This document shows positions 38,856 through 51,037 of a stretch of 64,000 nt of DNA, piece after piece. The notes below the pieces were generated by a model. It did not search any database, was not told the DNA's origin, and was given only the letters and a program-made list of their open reading frames with translations. Numbering within the stretch: the first letter of the stretch is position 1; every line of letters begins with the position of its first letter. Source of the DNA: Embiotoca jacksoni (lineage: Eukaryota > Chordata > Actinopteri > Embiotocidae); NCBI GenBank assembly GCA_022577435.1, contig JAKOON010000033.1, positions 62,001 to 126,000 on the forward strand. Direction: 5' to 3'. The position numbers and the translations under genes are program-made.

Positions 38856-40898
38856 CCCGCTTCTGGGATGCTGCCAACACACATCGCGGCGCAGCCGGAT
38901 GGGATATGAAGCATTTACTTTAAATGACGGTGATTCACTCCGGCACCCGTGTCGCAGATGGAAATGTTAGAAAATAGCCTTTACGCTCTGTTTTGAATGA
39001 CAACTACACGGCTACTGGAATCTACCCAGATACACATGGAAGCCAGTTTGTGATGCAGTGGGCGAGAAGCTAAACAAACCGCAGGGGAGATGGGTGAAAT
39101 CTTATTGTTGTTTCTCTTGCTTCAAATTACTGAAAGCCAGTAACCCTGATAAAAAATTTAAAAAAAGGAGCGGAGAAGGATCGAGGTCAAGCCCCCAACT
39201 CCGAGAAGTTGTCTGCTAAAATTATAGAGTCCATTCTGTATAATGCGCGCTCGGAGGTAAACAGAATTAATCAAGATTACTTGACGGGATAGCTCGATGG
39301 TGGCTCGCCGGCGGGAGAGAGAAAGGCTGAGACTCAGCACTAATCGTGAGCTCTGATAAGTAGGTGATTTATAGGAGCCATTAATAGTGAGGGGCAGCTA
39401 ACACATCTCATTACACAAGTTAGATTGTTTATAGTTGGTAAAGAAGCTGTGGCTTCACCGGTATGAAGGAGGATATTCAATCATAAGGCCTGCTTGATAT
39501 AAAAGGTCGAATTATAAAACCGAAATGAAAAAGGGCGGGATTGCAGCATCTTACGACTTGGCTTAAGGCGCACTGCCTCAATATACCCACCCACCATGTT
39601 TGATCATGTTTATTGTCTCCAGCCATCTGCAGCTGATAACCCTTGACTGAACAAGCTGCTAGTTATCCCACGAGGGAGTGAGGAGAGATATCCATACTTA
39701 TTCAGAAATTACTTTCCCTGTGAGAAGGCGGCACTGCAGGCGATCTACAGAAAGGGTGAGAAAGATATCAGAAATAATGTCTTCGATTTCTTTAATTTCG
39801 ATGTACGAGCAGCCTGCGAGGCGACGTCGGTCTGTTGCTGTGGTGCTTCAAATGTTGCCAACAGGAAAACCAGCGAAAACACAGTGGCAAAGGTAGACGG
39901 CAGGAGACCTTATGCGACTGAATCTAAGCCTTCTGATTCTATCTTGTGGAGAAAATGTACCAAAGCCAGGCCAAGGCATCAGACATAAAAAGCGAACACC
40001 AGAGAGGGAAATGGCATCACCACGTCTGCCGCTATGGCTCCCGTTCAGCACCAGCCCAATGTATTCCTGTGACATTTAAGGGAATTAGGTGGTGTTAGGA
40101 AAAAATGACAACCACTTTGTCTCTGTTAAAGAGCTTACCCGAAGACATGGAGAACAATTCGGTGCAGCTCTCCCGCACACCGGCTTTGACAAAACAAAGG
40201 GAAAATCGTTGCTTGTCTGGCGGCACTTGAGTGCACCACTTGTCAGGGTGGAAGTTTTGTGAAAGTGTCGCCTGCCATGACTTGTGGCTCATAATAAACA
40301 GGCTGTAGTGCCTTCTAGATTAGGGGATGTGACTCTGGAATAAACGATAAAGCCGCAGACGGCACAGCTCCATCAGGTGTTATGACGCGATGCTGATGTC
40401 AAACCACCTCTACGGGCCCTGAAATCTGAAGCCTAACGATGGAACGTGGACTAAATGGACAGGTAGGCGTTCTAAAACTACATCTGTCCTATTTATTTTG
40501 TAATAAATAATTACTACACCAAATAAATGTTATTCAATTAAACACAAAAACAATCATCTGACGAAGATAAGGATATAAGGATAAGTTCTCCTGTCTAATT
40601 GGACTTTTCTCAGCATCATCCAGATGTCTCCAGATTCCTCCATAAATCTCCCCATGAACTGGCCTGATTTTTCATGTGTGTGTGCGTGTGCCCTAGCCTG
40701 ACCTTCAGCTGTGGGCCGACACACTCCAGACTGATCAGGCAGAGGAGAACCGACTGCCAGCCCTGCTTCGTCCGCTGTCAGGTGTTGACAACCTGCATAA
40801 ACATGGAATAAAGAGTGCGGCTCACCTGAGGGGCAGAAGCCAGGATGAATAAACCTGAGGAGTCACTCAGATGAGAAGGAGTTCAGTGAGGCTAAATC

Positions 40899-40920
40899 TT
40901 TTTTTTTTTTTTTTTTTTTT
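40899..40920. repeat. T22 homopolymer
   Basis: Lies immediately left of the probable repeat at 40921. Confidence 0.93.
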
Positions 40921-41130
40921 AAAGCTTCATCATGAAGCTTTGCGTCCTCAAATGGCAGCCAGGGGCGGAGCTACAGTGCAGTGGGACTAGATGCGTCTCT
41001 GGTTCCGCCAGAAACTCAGACAGTCCCATTGAAGATGCAACTTTTGTGAGCCATGTAGTTTCTCTGTTATTCTGCCTCCGTAGTTTTAGTCAGTTTCTAT
41101 ATTCCAAAGTTGAATGCTGTTTTTCCAACT
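40921..41130 (+). repeat. probable fish interspersed repeat
   Basis: Begins after a T22 run (40899-40920). It holds phrases such as 'ggcagccaggggcggagc', 'gatgcgtctctggttccgcc' and 'cagtcccattgaa' that I associate with a common teleost repeat. A homopolymer at one edge fits a retroposed copy. Family not identified. Confidence 0.4.
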
Positions 41131-41301
41131 TAAAAATTATACTGTTATTGTTAGTATGCTACTTTTGAATCAGAAATGTTCATATGAATATGTCACAAAC
41201 ACTAGCCAAACACAGTCTGAAGTATTTTTACATGCATTTATATGTTAATAATGTATCTCATTAACTTAAGTCTATAATACATATATAGAAAAACATAATC
41301 A

Positions 41302-41998
41302 GTTACACTTCCCTAAAAGGTAAATGAATTATCAAGGATCCATGCATTTTTTTCCTGCAGGACTTCAGCATGACTTCATGCATTAATACCTCATGAAATC
41401 ATCAGGAAGTAACATGAGCTCAAAGTCTTTCATTCATGATCTCAAGCATGAACAACACATTAATTAAAGCATTCACTAAGGTGCGTACATCATCAGTGAT
41501 TATTTTTTATCAAACATGATCAAAACATGAACTAAATCCTGCAGCACAGAGCACGTCACGACATTATCACTAACTAAGCATTAGTAACTCATGAGTTCAT
41601 CATGTTTGGGGCTTCTAAAGCGAAGTGGTGAACATTTGATCTTCACTATGCATTGTGGGTAAAACTGCAGTAAGTGCTGGAACATGCTAGAAAAATGTAT
41701 GAGAACAAATGTTTTCCAATTATTAGGATTTCTGAGTTATTATGTGCGTGTCTTATTCATAGTAACCTGCAGGCAAATGAAAAGACCCAAAAATTTCCCC
41801 AAAATTCATCATGGTGATGCTTAATAAACCATAATCATTAATGGTGTACTCACCTTAGTTAATGCTTTAATTAATATGTTGTCCATGTATAAGATCATGA
41901 ATGAAAAACTTGCATACACGTTACTTACCTGATGAATTCATGAGGTATGAATGCATGAATTAATGATAATTAATGCACCCTTAGAGTAAAGTGTTACC
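41302..41998. mobile_element. foldback (large inverted repeat) MITE-like element
   Basis: Two arms of about 110-120 bases are inverted copies of one another: left about 41375-41488, right about 41843-41962. Shared phrases include cattaattaaagcatt…actaaggtg and cattcatgat on the left, whose complements lie on the right in reverse order. The outer ends are related too: gttacactt…aaagg at 41302 and …cttagagtaaagtgttacc at 41979-41998. The core of about 350 bases has no coding potential. This is the structure of a non-autonomous DNA transposon of foldback type; a 'taaagtgttacc' end is common in fish elements. No target-site duplication was confirmed. Confidence 0.75.
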
Positions 41999-44148
41999 TA
42001 CAGATGGATTTGAGAAGTTGCCATTTCCAATAAAGAATGAGAAATTGACAATTAGTCGGTTCAAAGCTTCTTAGATGTTGGCCAATCAGAAAAAAATGGG
42101 CGTTTAAAGAGACAGATCATGAATGAGGTGCTGCATAAAACACCAATTAAAGATAAAATAAGGATCGATCATGCAAAACTACTCCGGAGGAGTCCCAGAA
42201 TAAAAAAATAACATAACCTGGAAATGAGTTTAAAATGTCCCCTCTGAAAAGATTTCCCTCCTGCAGCCACGTTCAAACTGTGATCTTTATGCAAATCAAT
42301 TGAATTTCACTGTAAAGAGAAAGCCTCGTCTGGATGACTGACACAAATATGATTGGTATATTAGCCTATCAGTCATGCTATTAAGGTCTGCCATTATGAA
42401 TCAGGCTTGATGGTTTGTGATTGGACACTAATGCACACTGGGCTCATTAGTCCTCACTGTTCTCTGCAGATCTGTCCGGGATCCAAATCAATGAAGTCCA
42501 CTTTTAAAAAAAAGGGGGGACTGTAACAGCTGTGACCTTTGGAGAGGAGAGGTCAATGTGATGCCAACTTCCCCTTAAATTGCTTGAAATTGATTGTGAA
42601 CAGAACAAGGCGGCTTTCACCTGGTATCAAACAGTTCGGATCGTCGCACGGCTTCACAGCATCAAACATTCTCGCTCACACGCAGCTGCGGGCATGAATT
42701 ATTCAACAGGGCAAGTTATAGTGATCTGTAGATAATGTGGAGAGCTTCAGGGCTTTATGTACATAGCCAGACATTGTTTTTATAAAATCATGCCTGGGCA
42801 TCCCGTCCTATCCTGTAATTATGCATGCGGGCACTAATTTCCCACAAGGGGGAACATTGTGTGCCGGGCCTGTCTCTCCTGCCCCCTTAGAGCTACGGCA
42901 ACACAAGGGGAGAAGAAGCCCTTAACACTCAAACACACACCTACACACTCAGGAGTACTTCCCTTCAGGCATATCTCTGTCAGTACACAGAAAAACTTCA
43001 TTATGCGGGAAACAAATGTGTCCTCGGCAGCGGAGCCGCTTCAGTAGACGGTGCTCTTTTACGAACGTCTGGATGCTATTGAATTATACAGAAACGGACA
43101 CTCCTGCTTGGTTGTTCTGGACGAGCCCCTTGATGTGGTGTTGAAAGCCCAAACGAGCTCCAAAAAAAAGGTCTGCAAAAATTTACTTTTGATGGTTTCC
43201 CTGAGAAACGGTGCACGGCTCACGGAGCAGGTCTGTATTTTCTCAGAGGCGTTTTTTCGCCATGCCTGACATGATCCTATTTTGAATGGCCCTCCGCGGT
43301 AATAAGGTCGTTTGTCTTGTGCAAAAGGAGAGAGGATCTATAGTTGTCATACTCTGAGCTGGAGATAAATGTGAAAAGCTAAGACTGTGGCAGTGGAAAG
43401 AATTTATGCAGTCAGGCCATTCCTCTCTGAGCTGTTGTGTGACATGCAAACATAAAAGGATGCAATTAAAGCTGCAGTGGAAGTCTCTCATTCAGTTAAT
43501 TATTAATCACACGGATAATAATATATATCTCCATGAACCGTTGATGATGTAAAACCTCGGCCTGAACCTCATCCTGTTTCTACCTGGTTATTATTAAACT
43601 GATGCTCATAATGGCTCATCATTTCTCTGTCAACAATGTACAGTATATATACACATATATGTTCTTGGTTTTGACCTCACATCCAGCTGGACTTTTACCT
43701 GGTTCAACAACAGACGAGACAGAAAGAAGGGAGACACGATTACACTTCGATTTCCATATTTCTTGTCTCTCAAAGGCAGGAAAATGCCCATAATAAACCT
43801 CTACAGAAAAAAAAAAGAAGGAAAACGAGGGATATATAGTTGAGACTAACATAAACACAGGCTGTCCACAAAAAAAATGTGCTTCCACTTCCTCCAGTAT
43901 GCAATGTGAAACACATACGACTCAGTGACGCTCTCCTTCTTTTACTCGTCATGCTCGTCTTCCTCTAAAAGCAAAATGTTAAAAACAAACAGATTGTTCA
44001 GCCCCTGCTGCTCGATCTGTCCTGTTTACACTATAGCTTTTGCGGTGAACCACGCTGCTGTAGTTCTGACAAGATGCACCGGGGTCTGACCCTGAAGGCT
44101 CAATCTGCTCAAAACCACTTCCACATTTGAATTTCTCACTATGTTTTT

Positions 44149-44153
<5 letters not shown>

Positions 44154-44210
<57 letters not shown>
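44154..44210. repeat. GT microsatellite
   Basis: Uninterrupted GT for about 57 bases after a T-run. Confidence 0.95.
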
Positions 44211-44211
<1 letters not shown>

Positions 44212-45994
44212 TAATTTGGTCAGATCGGGGGCAGGAACGAGTGTTTTCACAGCCATAGTGGGAATCCGATTATCATACAGGGATCACGGTCGTCATGGAA
44301 ACCAAGGATGGTGCACGGTGTTAAGCCGTCCCTTACACATCCTCGTACATTGGAAATTAGTGTGAAAATTCAGCTCCCTTAAAATAAAAGACGCGACAAA
44401 TTCCATCTCGGAGATCTGAGCACATTGTACGGCAGCTCGCCATATTTTGTTTTCATAGCCGGCGTGTGTGAGAGGAATACAACTCGCGCTGTTCAGAAAC
44501 ATTTTGTTGCATCTCATAATTTATGCATATCATAAAACAAAACACCAAATATCTCACATTCAAGGAGCTACAAATGAATACTTAATGAACAACTTGACTG
44601 AGAAAGCTAATGACATCCTTCTACTGCTGAGAAGTTCATTGAGACTTTAAATTGTCACCGAATCTGTTGATTATAATTAATAACACAGTAAAATGTTGAG
44701 ACCATTTACATTATCCTCTGTCTTTTGCTTGCCAGACATTGTCTGATCGTGTTGTTTGTGTTACACTGTCTATTAATGTCTCTTTGGAGCATTTGGGAAA
44801 TAACAGGCTGTAACAGCTGTTGTGCTGCTGACATACTGCAGGACAGATTTCCAAACAGATTCATGTCAGGGTACCTTTTTTTGAGCTAGCCTTAAATTTA
44901 GGCCACGTTTCCTTAATACACAAAAACAGAAAGAAAAAACAAACAAAAAAATCACCTTACAACTGAGCGGACTTTGGCCAAATTAGAGGAAATATGGACA
45001 GTTGCAAACTCAGCGTGGCTACAACACACACAAGCATGGACACAGTTTGTTACTGCCTCTCGAGGGAGGATGCGAACTCATGGAGCGAGTAACCATTCAG
45101 TATTTTCATTTGTGGACTTCTGTGGTATTTTATCTAAAATCTGTAATAATTTGACAAAATTCTATAGGAGACCAACTGTACTCCAAATTTTCAAACATCA
45201 GAAGTTGTGAGAGACTCATGATTGACGTGGCGGTGGAAGCAGACAGAAACATGTTCCCATAATTCACTCAGTAGATGTTAGTTAAGTCGATGAAGTCTGG
45301 GGAAGTCAGAGGGACTTTCTCGTTATCCTCCACGAGGCAGGTGGAAGCTGGAATCAACTCTTTTGGATGGACGTGAGGGAGGAGGGGACCACAGGTGGAT
45401 GCAGAGTGATCCAAGATGGAAACACAATGCTGCGAGGGGGAGATAAATGAAGCCGGAGCGTCTTGGCCACACCGGCGGAGGACAGCCATCTGCGAGCTCA
45501 TAATACACGGAGCTTATCTTATTACCACCTCTCCTGAAGAGAGAAACACTTTGTTTTCCCAACTCCCTTTGTCTTCACTCTGTCAGGCGTCTTTTCAGCC
45601 GCATCTACTCTTCACTTTCATCCTTGCCTTCCGCATTTCCATGACAAAACAGAGAAATAACAATCCAGTGTGGCTTGAGATTTAATTAGAGGCTGTCAGC
45701 GCTCTAATTTACAGCAGCATATGAATGCGGATGGCCATCCTGTTCATTACCCTCTCAAGACATTCCTGCTTCGTGAATTAAAATGAACAGACTTTATCGG
45801 AGAATTATCTAGTTTGGATTTCTACACCGTTTTAATCATCACTTTTGTTAAAAAAAAAAAAAAGAAAACATCACTTATGCATACAGACATCTGTTGTAGC
45901 TCTGTTATCCGTCAGCATTGAGCACACACAGACAAACATGATGCACTTCATCATTAGAAGGACTGTGGCTGTTGAGGTTGTTGAGGCTGTGCCA

Positions 45995-46215
45995 CGTGGA
46001 GTGGGAATAAAACCGCGGGTCAACCCTGAACCCTCGACTCCACCCGCCGGCGCCGCGCCGCGCCGCCCGGAGGCCACAAATGTCTCCCAACTCACTCCGG
46101 TAAACACAACGACACACAATATGGCAGCGCGCGCAACAAAAGACATGACTCGGAGCGCTGTCACCACTCATCACGCTGACACAAAAGGAGGCTGCAGCTC
46201 GGATGCTGTGCGAGC
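45995..46215. promoter_or_regulatory. CpG-rich segment with candidate donor
   Basis: About 23 CpGs in 220 bases, including a compact GC block (cgccggcgccgcgccgcgcc, about 46047-46066). On the minus strand a gctgccatattg motif resembling a YY1 site precedes a consensus donor GGA|GTGAGT starting at 46095. A weak split RE1-like pair (GTCAGCGTG, 8 bases, TGACAGCGCT) lies at 46154-46180 on the minus strand. This is a possible alternative promoter or first exon of syt1; direction and use are inferred. Confidence 0.38.
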
Positions 46216-48051
46216 GGTATAATAATGCGCAGACAGACATGATAGGGTGCTTTCTGGGATCCTCGTGGGGCCAAACACGCAGCCACGGTTGAACGGGATC
46301 AATGCGGGAATCAATAAAAGCGGGAGCCTGGTGAGCATTAAAAGCACAGATGAGCCGGGCGGTTTAAGAGCCAAATAACTTGACAGGGACGGTCCTTGAC
46401 CAGCACAAGTGACCGGCCTCGTGGCCTCGAGAAGGAACCGGAGCTGATAAAAGCGAAGGCAGGATGTGATAAATCTGCGAGCGGTCGTGACGCTGAGAGG
46501 TTTTCAAAAGAAAACTGAAATGTGTGGATATATATGCATACGAGCCGGCTAGCACCACACAGCGCGCTCTCAGGCTAGATTCCCTCCTTAGTGCCAGTCA
46601 AGCTTACTAGAGCGTGGTCCGGGCTGGATTGATTGATGGACTAAAAGGGGGTGGGTGGGGGAGTTGCGGGGGGCAGCCGTGTGCAGGAGAGAACCCGAGG
46701 TTAGACGCCGTCACAGAGCTGACTGCTGCATTCAGTGGGAAAAAGTGTCTGTGGGGCGTAATTCAGCTCACTAAAAGCTCTTAAAGCTTCAGTCACTGGC
46801 ACGACCAACACTCTCCTGCTGCTGTCCAGTCAAGGAAAAACATGAAGGGAAAAATGTGACTGACATCATATTTTGTTTCCAATTACAGAGGTTGTTGTAA
46901 ACACGGGCCTTTTTTTTTTCTTCCTTGTCATCGTCTACGTTGTATTAATTTTTGCCCGTGGCACATTTTCAGTAGTTGTTTTGCAAGCCAAATATGAGGA
47001 ACGTAATTACATGTGATCAGTATGGAGGTCCTGGAAGCAATTTCAATCAGCTGGACTGACAACATTTCAGACATTCGATATAATAACAATTAGCGATGAC
47101 TAATTTAACTCTTGGCCTAACAAAGAAAATCAGCTGTGAATAGAAGACTTCAGATGTGCAACAGAGGATTTTGAAATCTGCCCATGACAGAAAAATTATC
47201 TCAATATTGTTCTTGTTGTCAACAAACACGTTGAACCTCAGTGTTTCCTCCAGATTCTGTGAACTTTTTAACGAAGGCTCAGTAGTTTTCAGTCACAGCT
47301 GAGCACTCTGGGTTTAGCAAACATTACTCAGACAGAAGTAAATAGTATTTTCAGGGGACTATTTTCACTTGTGGATTAATACACAACTGGTGCTGCAGTG
47401 AGGGTTTATGTTATATCGGATTGAATCCAAATAAACTCTGGTGCACATGTTGTGAAGAAGAAACATGTTACTCTGTGCAACGATTAATTGTAATATCAAA
47501 TTGTTTTTATATTTCTAGCTTTTAGTTTATTTTGTTTCATTGTATTCAAACTTCATTTCAGTTCACTTCGTCCAGTTTAGAGACGCAAGATATTACATAA
47601 AATAAAAGAATACATTAAAAACCCACTAAAATCCAGATATAGATGAGTAATAGTCAGGATTCATGTCTCAAATTATAAGACGACGTGAAATAAAAATGCA
47701 TTTGCAACAACAATCGGTACAGCAGAGGATGAACAGAAAAGTTTCTGCTTTTAAATGATACGCTGCGAGATGACGCAACACAATGTAAAAACTCAGAATG
47801 CAAAATAACGTCCTGAAGCTCCAGACAGCTGCGACTTGTTTGTGAGTTTCAGCCTCTTGAAGAAGTAAAACTTGTTATCTGGGGGCCATCATTTGCTTCC
47901 TAAAGACATCTCAGTCCTGAGGGTGAACTCTTGACCGTGCAGTGGCTACTGGTTGGAAATTAGCACGGAGTATTCAGTGAATGTCAAACTCAAGCCACTG
48001 TAATCCAGCAGCTCACTCTACTGTGCATTGTGGGTAATTTGTTTCTCTTGA

Positions 48052-48065
48052 GGGGGGGGGGGGGG
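48052..48065. repeat. G14 homopolymer
   Basis: Pure guanine run in the 5' non-coding region. Confidence 0.9.
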
Positions 48066-48540
48066 ATTTATCATATCAGGAGCCAGAGAGGTTATTCACA
48101 CTGACAGTTATGGCATGAAGCCACGTTTGGCGAAGAGAGAAGAGCTCGATTTGTCTTGAGGACGCTTTTCTAAAAAGATTACTAATAATTGTGTTCTTCT
48201 AAAAAACCTGGTGAACACAGTTTCCTCCAACTTTGGCAACAAACTTCTTGCGATTCTTAACTTTCCCTTCCGGGAAAGCAGACTGACGATAAGGAGCTGT
48301 TAAACTCGATGCGTCACTGTTCTTCACACCCAGGTGGTCTCAGGTAACAGACTCAAATGTGGAAGGGCAGATTTTGTTCATTTGGCTCCAAATTTTCTGG
48401 AACACGTTTCTCCCCCCCAAAAAAAAAAAAAAAAGTCAGTCACGACTTTTGGCAGAGAGTAAGTGATGACGAATGAATAATGCATGAGCTCGGTGTGCTG
48501 CAAGTTAATGGAAGTGATCTCACACATTGCTATTTCTACT

Positions 48541-48566
48541 CACACACACACACACACACACACACA
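48541..48566. repeat. CA microsatellite
   Basis: About 26 bases of CA followed by A-rich sequence. Confidence 0.9.
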
Positions 48567-50194
48567 AAACAAAAAACAAAAAAGTGTAAATTTTTCTTCC
48601 ACTCGCCTGTAAAACGGGTCACTTCTGTGTCTTCTTGGCTCAAAGAAATTCATCACAATGTGCAACAGGCGTGTGCTTTGGGGCTCGGGGTGGACCTCTC
48701 CGGAGGAAATCCAAAGGCACTGATTGCATTTCACCTGACTTCTATGCAAGTCTTTCCTCAAACGATTGCAACAAACAAAATGTGAATTTACACTCGCACA
48801 GAAGCTTTCTTGCATCGACCCACTTTGTACTTCTCTCTGCAGAAAAGAAAAAAGACTTGAAAAGCTTTGAAATGTATCTGAATGCTGCTTTTTTTTTTTT
48901 TTTCCCCCGTCCAATCATGAAGACATAAATCTCATGAATGCTGCGTTCATTTGTGTTTGGTGTGTATTCATGTCCGTTAGCCCTCCGAGACACATCTGTA
49001 ATGGGATCTGTTCCTCCCCATAGCGGGCCTCCTTCGATAGAGGAGCTGATAACATACTTCCAAGCGGACATCTAAGATCAGAGATCACCCTCCATTTAGC
49101 GGAGCCGGCTCTCCTTCAGGGCATGTCGATACATTAAAGGACAGAGTTGGGAGAAAAGGCCTGATCTGAAGATAACCTCTCGCCTTCTTCCTCTCTCCGT
49201 GGACGCCTTTTAACATCACAGATCCACTAATTGCAGAAAACCAGGATTGACTGGACGGTCACAGATAGATGGTAACAGCACTGACGCCGGTGATAGACAG
49301 AGACACAGCTCAGAAACACTTTAGCATTATCAGCATTAAGACGAAGACTTATACTGGTTTGCAAAGTGAAAATCATTGACGTTGATCAACACTAACCAGC
49401 AGCAAAGGTTTAAAAATATGTCCTGTTCACTGAGGAGGACGATCGGTTAACAGAGAAGACAAACAGGAGCCTCTTGGGGAGAATTTTGCCTTCCACACCC
49501 TGAAAATCAGGATGCTTTAAGTTAGGGAGACACCAAATCTTTAAGGTTATATTGTATATGCATGGCCAGGTTAAATTTGTTTTCTTTCACTGCTTCAGCA
49601 CAACAGATAAGAATTCACCCTCATGAAATGTGAGCCTGGATGTAGCCTAGGTATTTAAATTTGGTACCAAATGACAAGACGTTTCCTGATCCTACCCGGC
49701 ACTGCAGCGCAGTCGGTGCCGCATACCAACGACAACCCAGGGCTGTATATGTTCGTCGGAAAAAAGTCGACATTTTCTGACAGTGACACAAAATGAGAGC
49801 GATAATGATAAACATTTGAAAAAAAACAACATATTTTCTCTCATCTGTATTTTTTTTTTCTTTCTTTCCATTAACCTAATTTCACATTCTATCAAACACA
49901 AAACAAGCTTGGTGCTTTAACTACCAAAAAACCAGCAGGTTGTTGCTATGCAACAATTGAATATGTTTGAAGTGCAGCGCTACTCTCCAGTTTCCTTTTC
50001 CTGCTCGGTAACCTGTGCTCCGAGTGCTTGGGGAAAAAAATGAAATAAAAAAAAAAAAAGGCACTTTTCTTGGTGCCGTCATCTTTGCCCTGTTCCCTCT
50101 CTGTAAATAGAGGTCTCTGGTGAATATGCGACCGTCTGTGGAGTCACAGATCTGCTGATAAAAAAAAAAAAAGAAGTAGCTTTTCTTTCCCACT

Positions 50195-50555
50195 TAGATC
50201 GCTGCGGGCAGCGCACTGATTTACACAGCGCGGTGACGAGGACGACAGCTGCCGCGTACCGAGATGGAAAATACATCCTCACCGCCCCCCCACCCCACCC
50301 CGTCGCAACTCTCTTTCCTTTTCTTCACTTTAAGCCGCCACCACCACCCCCCCTCCCCTCCTCCGCCCCCCTCCTGTCGTCAGGGCTTCTCTGCGACAGG
50401 ACGTGGACACTTCAGAGGAAGCAGCCGCTCCGCTGCGGTCGGGTCAGAAGCTAAAATCGCTCGCGTGAACTCTCGCCGGTCTCGTCTGTTTGACACGTGG
50501 AAATGAACTCGCAGCGGCCGGCAGTGCGAGCGGCGTCTAACCTGCCTCACCTGCG
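50195..50555. promoter_or_regulatory. CpG-island-like segment
   Basis: About 34 CpG dinucleotides in roughly 350 bases, far above the CpG-poor surroundings, with C-rich blocks at 50283-50300 and 50338-50372. Such segments usually mark promoters. On the minus strand a usable donor GTGAGG starts at 50282, with CpG-rich sequence upstream of it, and a second (GCAG|GTGAGG) starts at 50550. The segment lies about 2 kb from the RE1 cluster. It could be a syt1 start site or the start of an unrelated non-coding transcript. Confidence 0.5.
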
Positions 50556-50989
50556 GTCATCAGCCTGTTTTTACACTGGCACTGCTCCCAGTTTATTAGA
50601 TCCGTCCAACCTGCAGCCCACAGAGACGAGGACATGTCGGGGGTGGGTGGGGGGGGACAACCAACAACAAAAAGAGTGGACTTTTGTTTTGTGGTAGAGG
50701 AGCAGGGCGGAGCAAAATGGGGAAACGCATGGACGCCTTCCCAGCTCATGAGAGCGTCGAGCACACGGTTGTGTATGCGTGGAAAACACTTAACTCGTGC
50801 CTATTCAATTATGCTAATGAACACATATACAAATGACCCCGGTTAGCTATTAGCTTTCTCAATTAGGGGGACACGTGTATGAGGGTTCAGAAGACGAAGA
50901 GGGAGGAAGAGAGGAGTGACGGGTGGTTTGCTGTCCACTGGTGATAACGGAAGCCTTGGGGCAGGACTTGTGCAGCTTTTATTGTCTCT

Positions 50990-51037
50990 GGCGGGGGGGT
51001 GGGTGGTGGTGGTGGGTGGTGGTGGTGGGGCTGCCGG
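50990..51037 (+). other. G-rich (GGT)n tract
   Basis: ggcgggggggtgggtggtgg and its continuation, about 450 bases right of the CpG-rich segment at 50.2-50.55 kb. Quadruplex-prone on the plus strand. Confidence 0.7.

Noticed and set aside
40044..40052. Perfect RE1 left half-site TTCAGCACC on the plus strand
   Set aside because: No right half-site at canonical or widened spacing.
45871..46167. 98-codon minus-strand frame that begins with a hydrophobic, signal-like stretch
   Set aside because: Covers the CpG-rich block; other frames are open too and no known family is recognised.
50930..50950. RE1-like gctgtccactggtgataa
   Set aside because: Spacing is off by one and the left half-site is poor.
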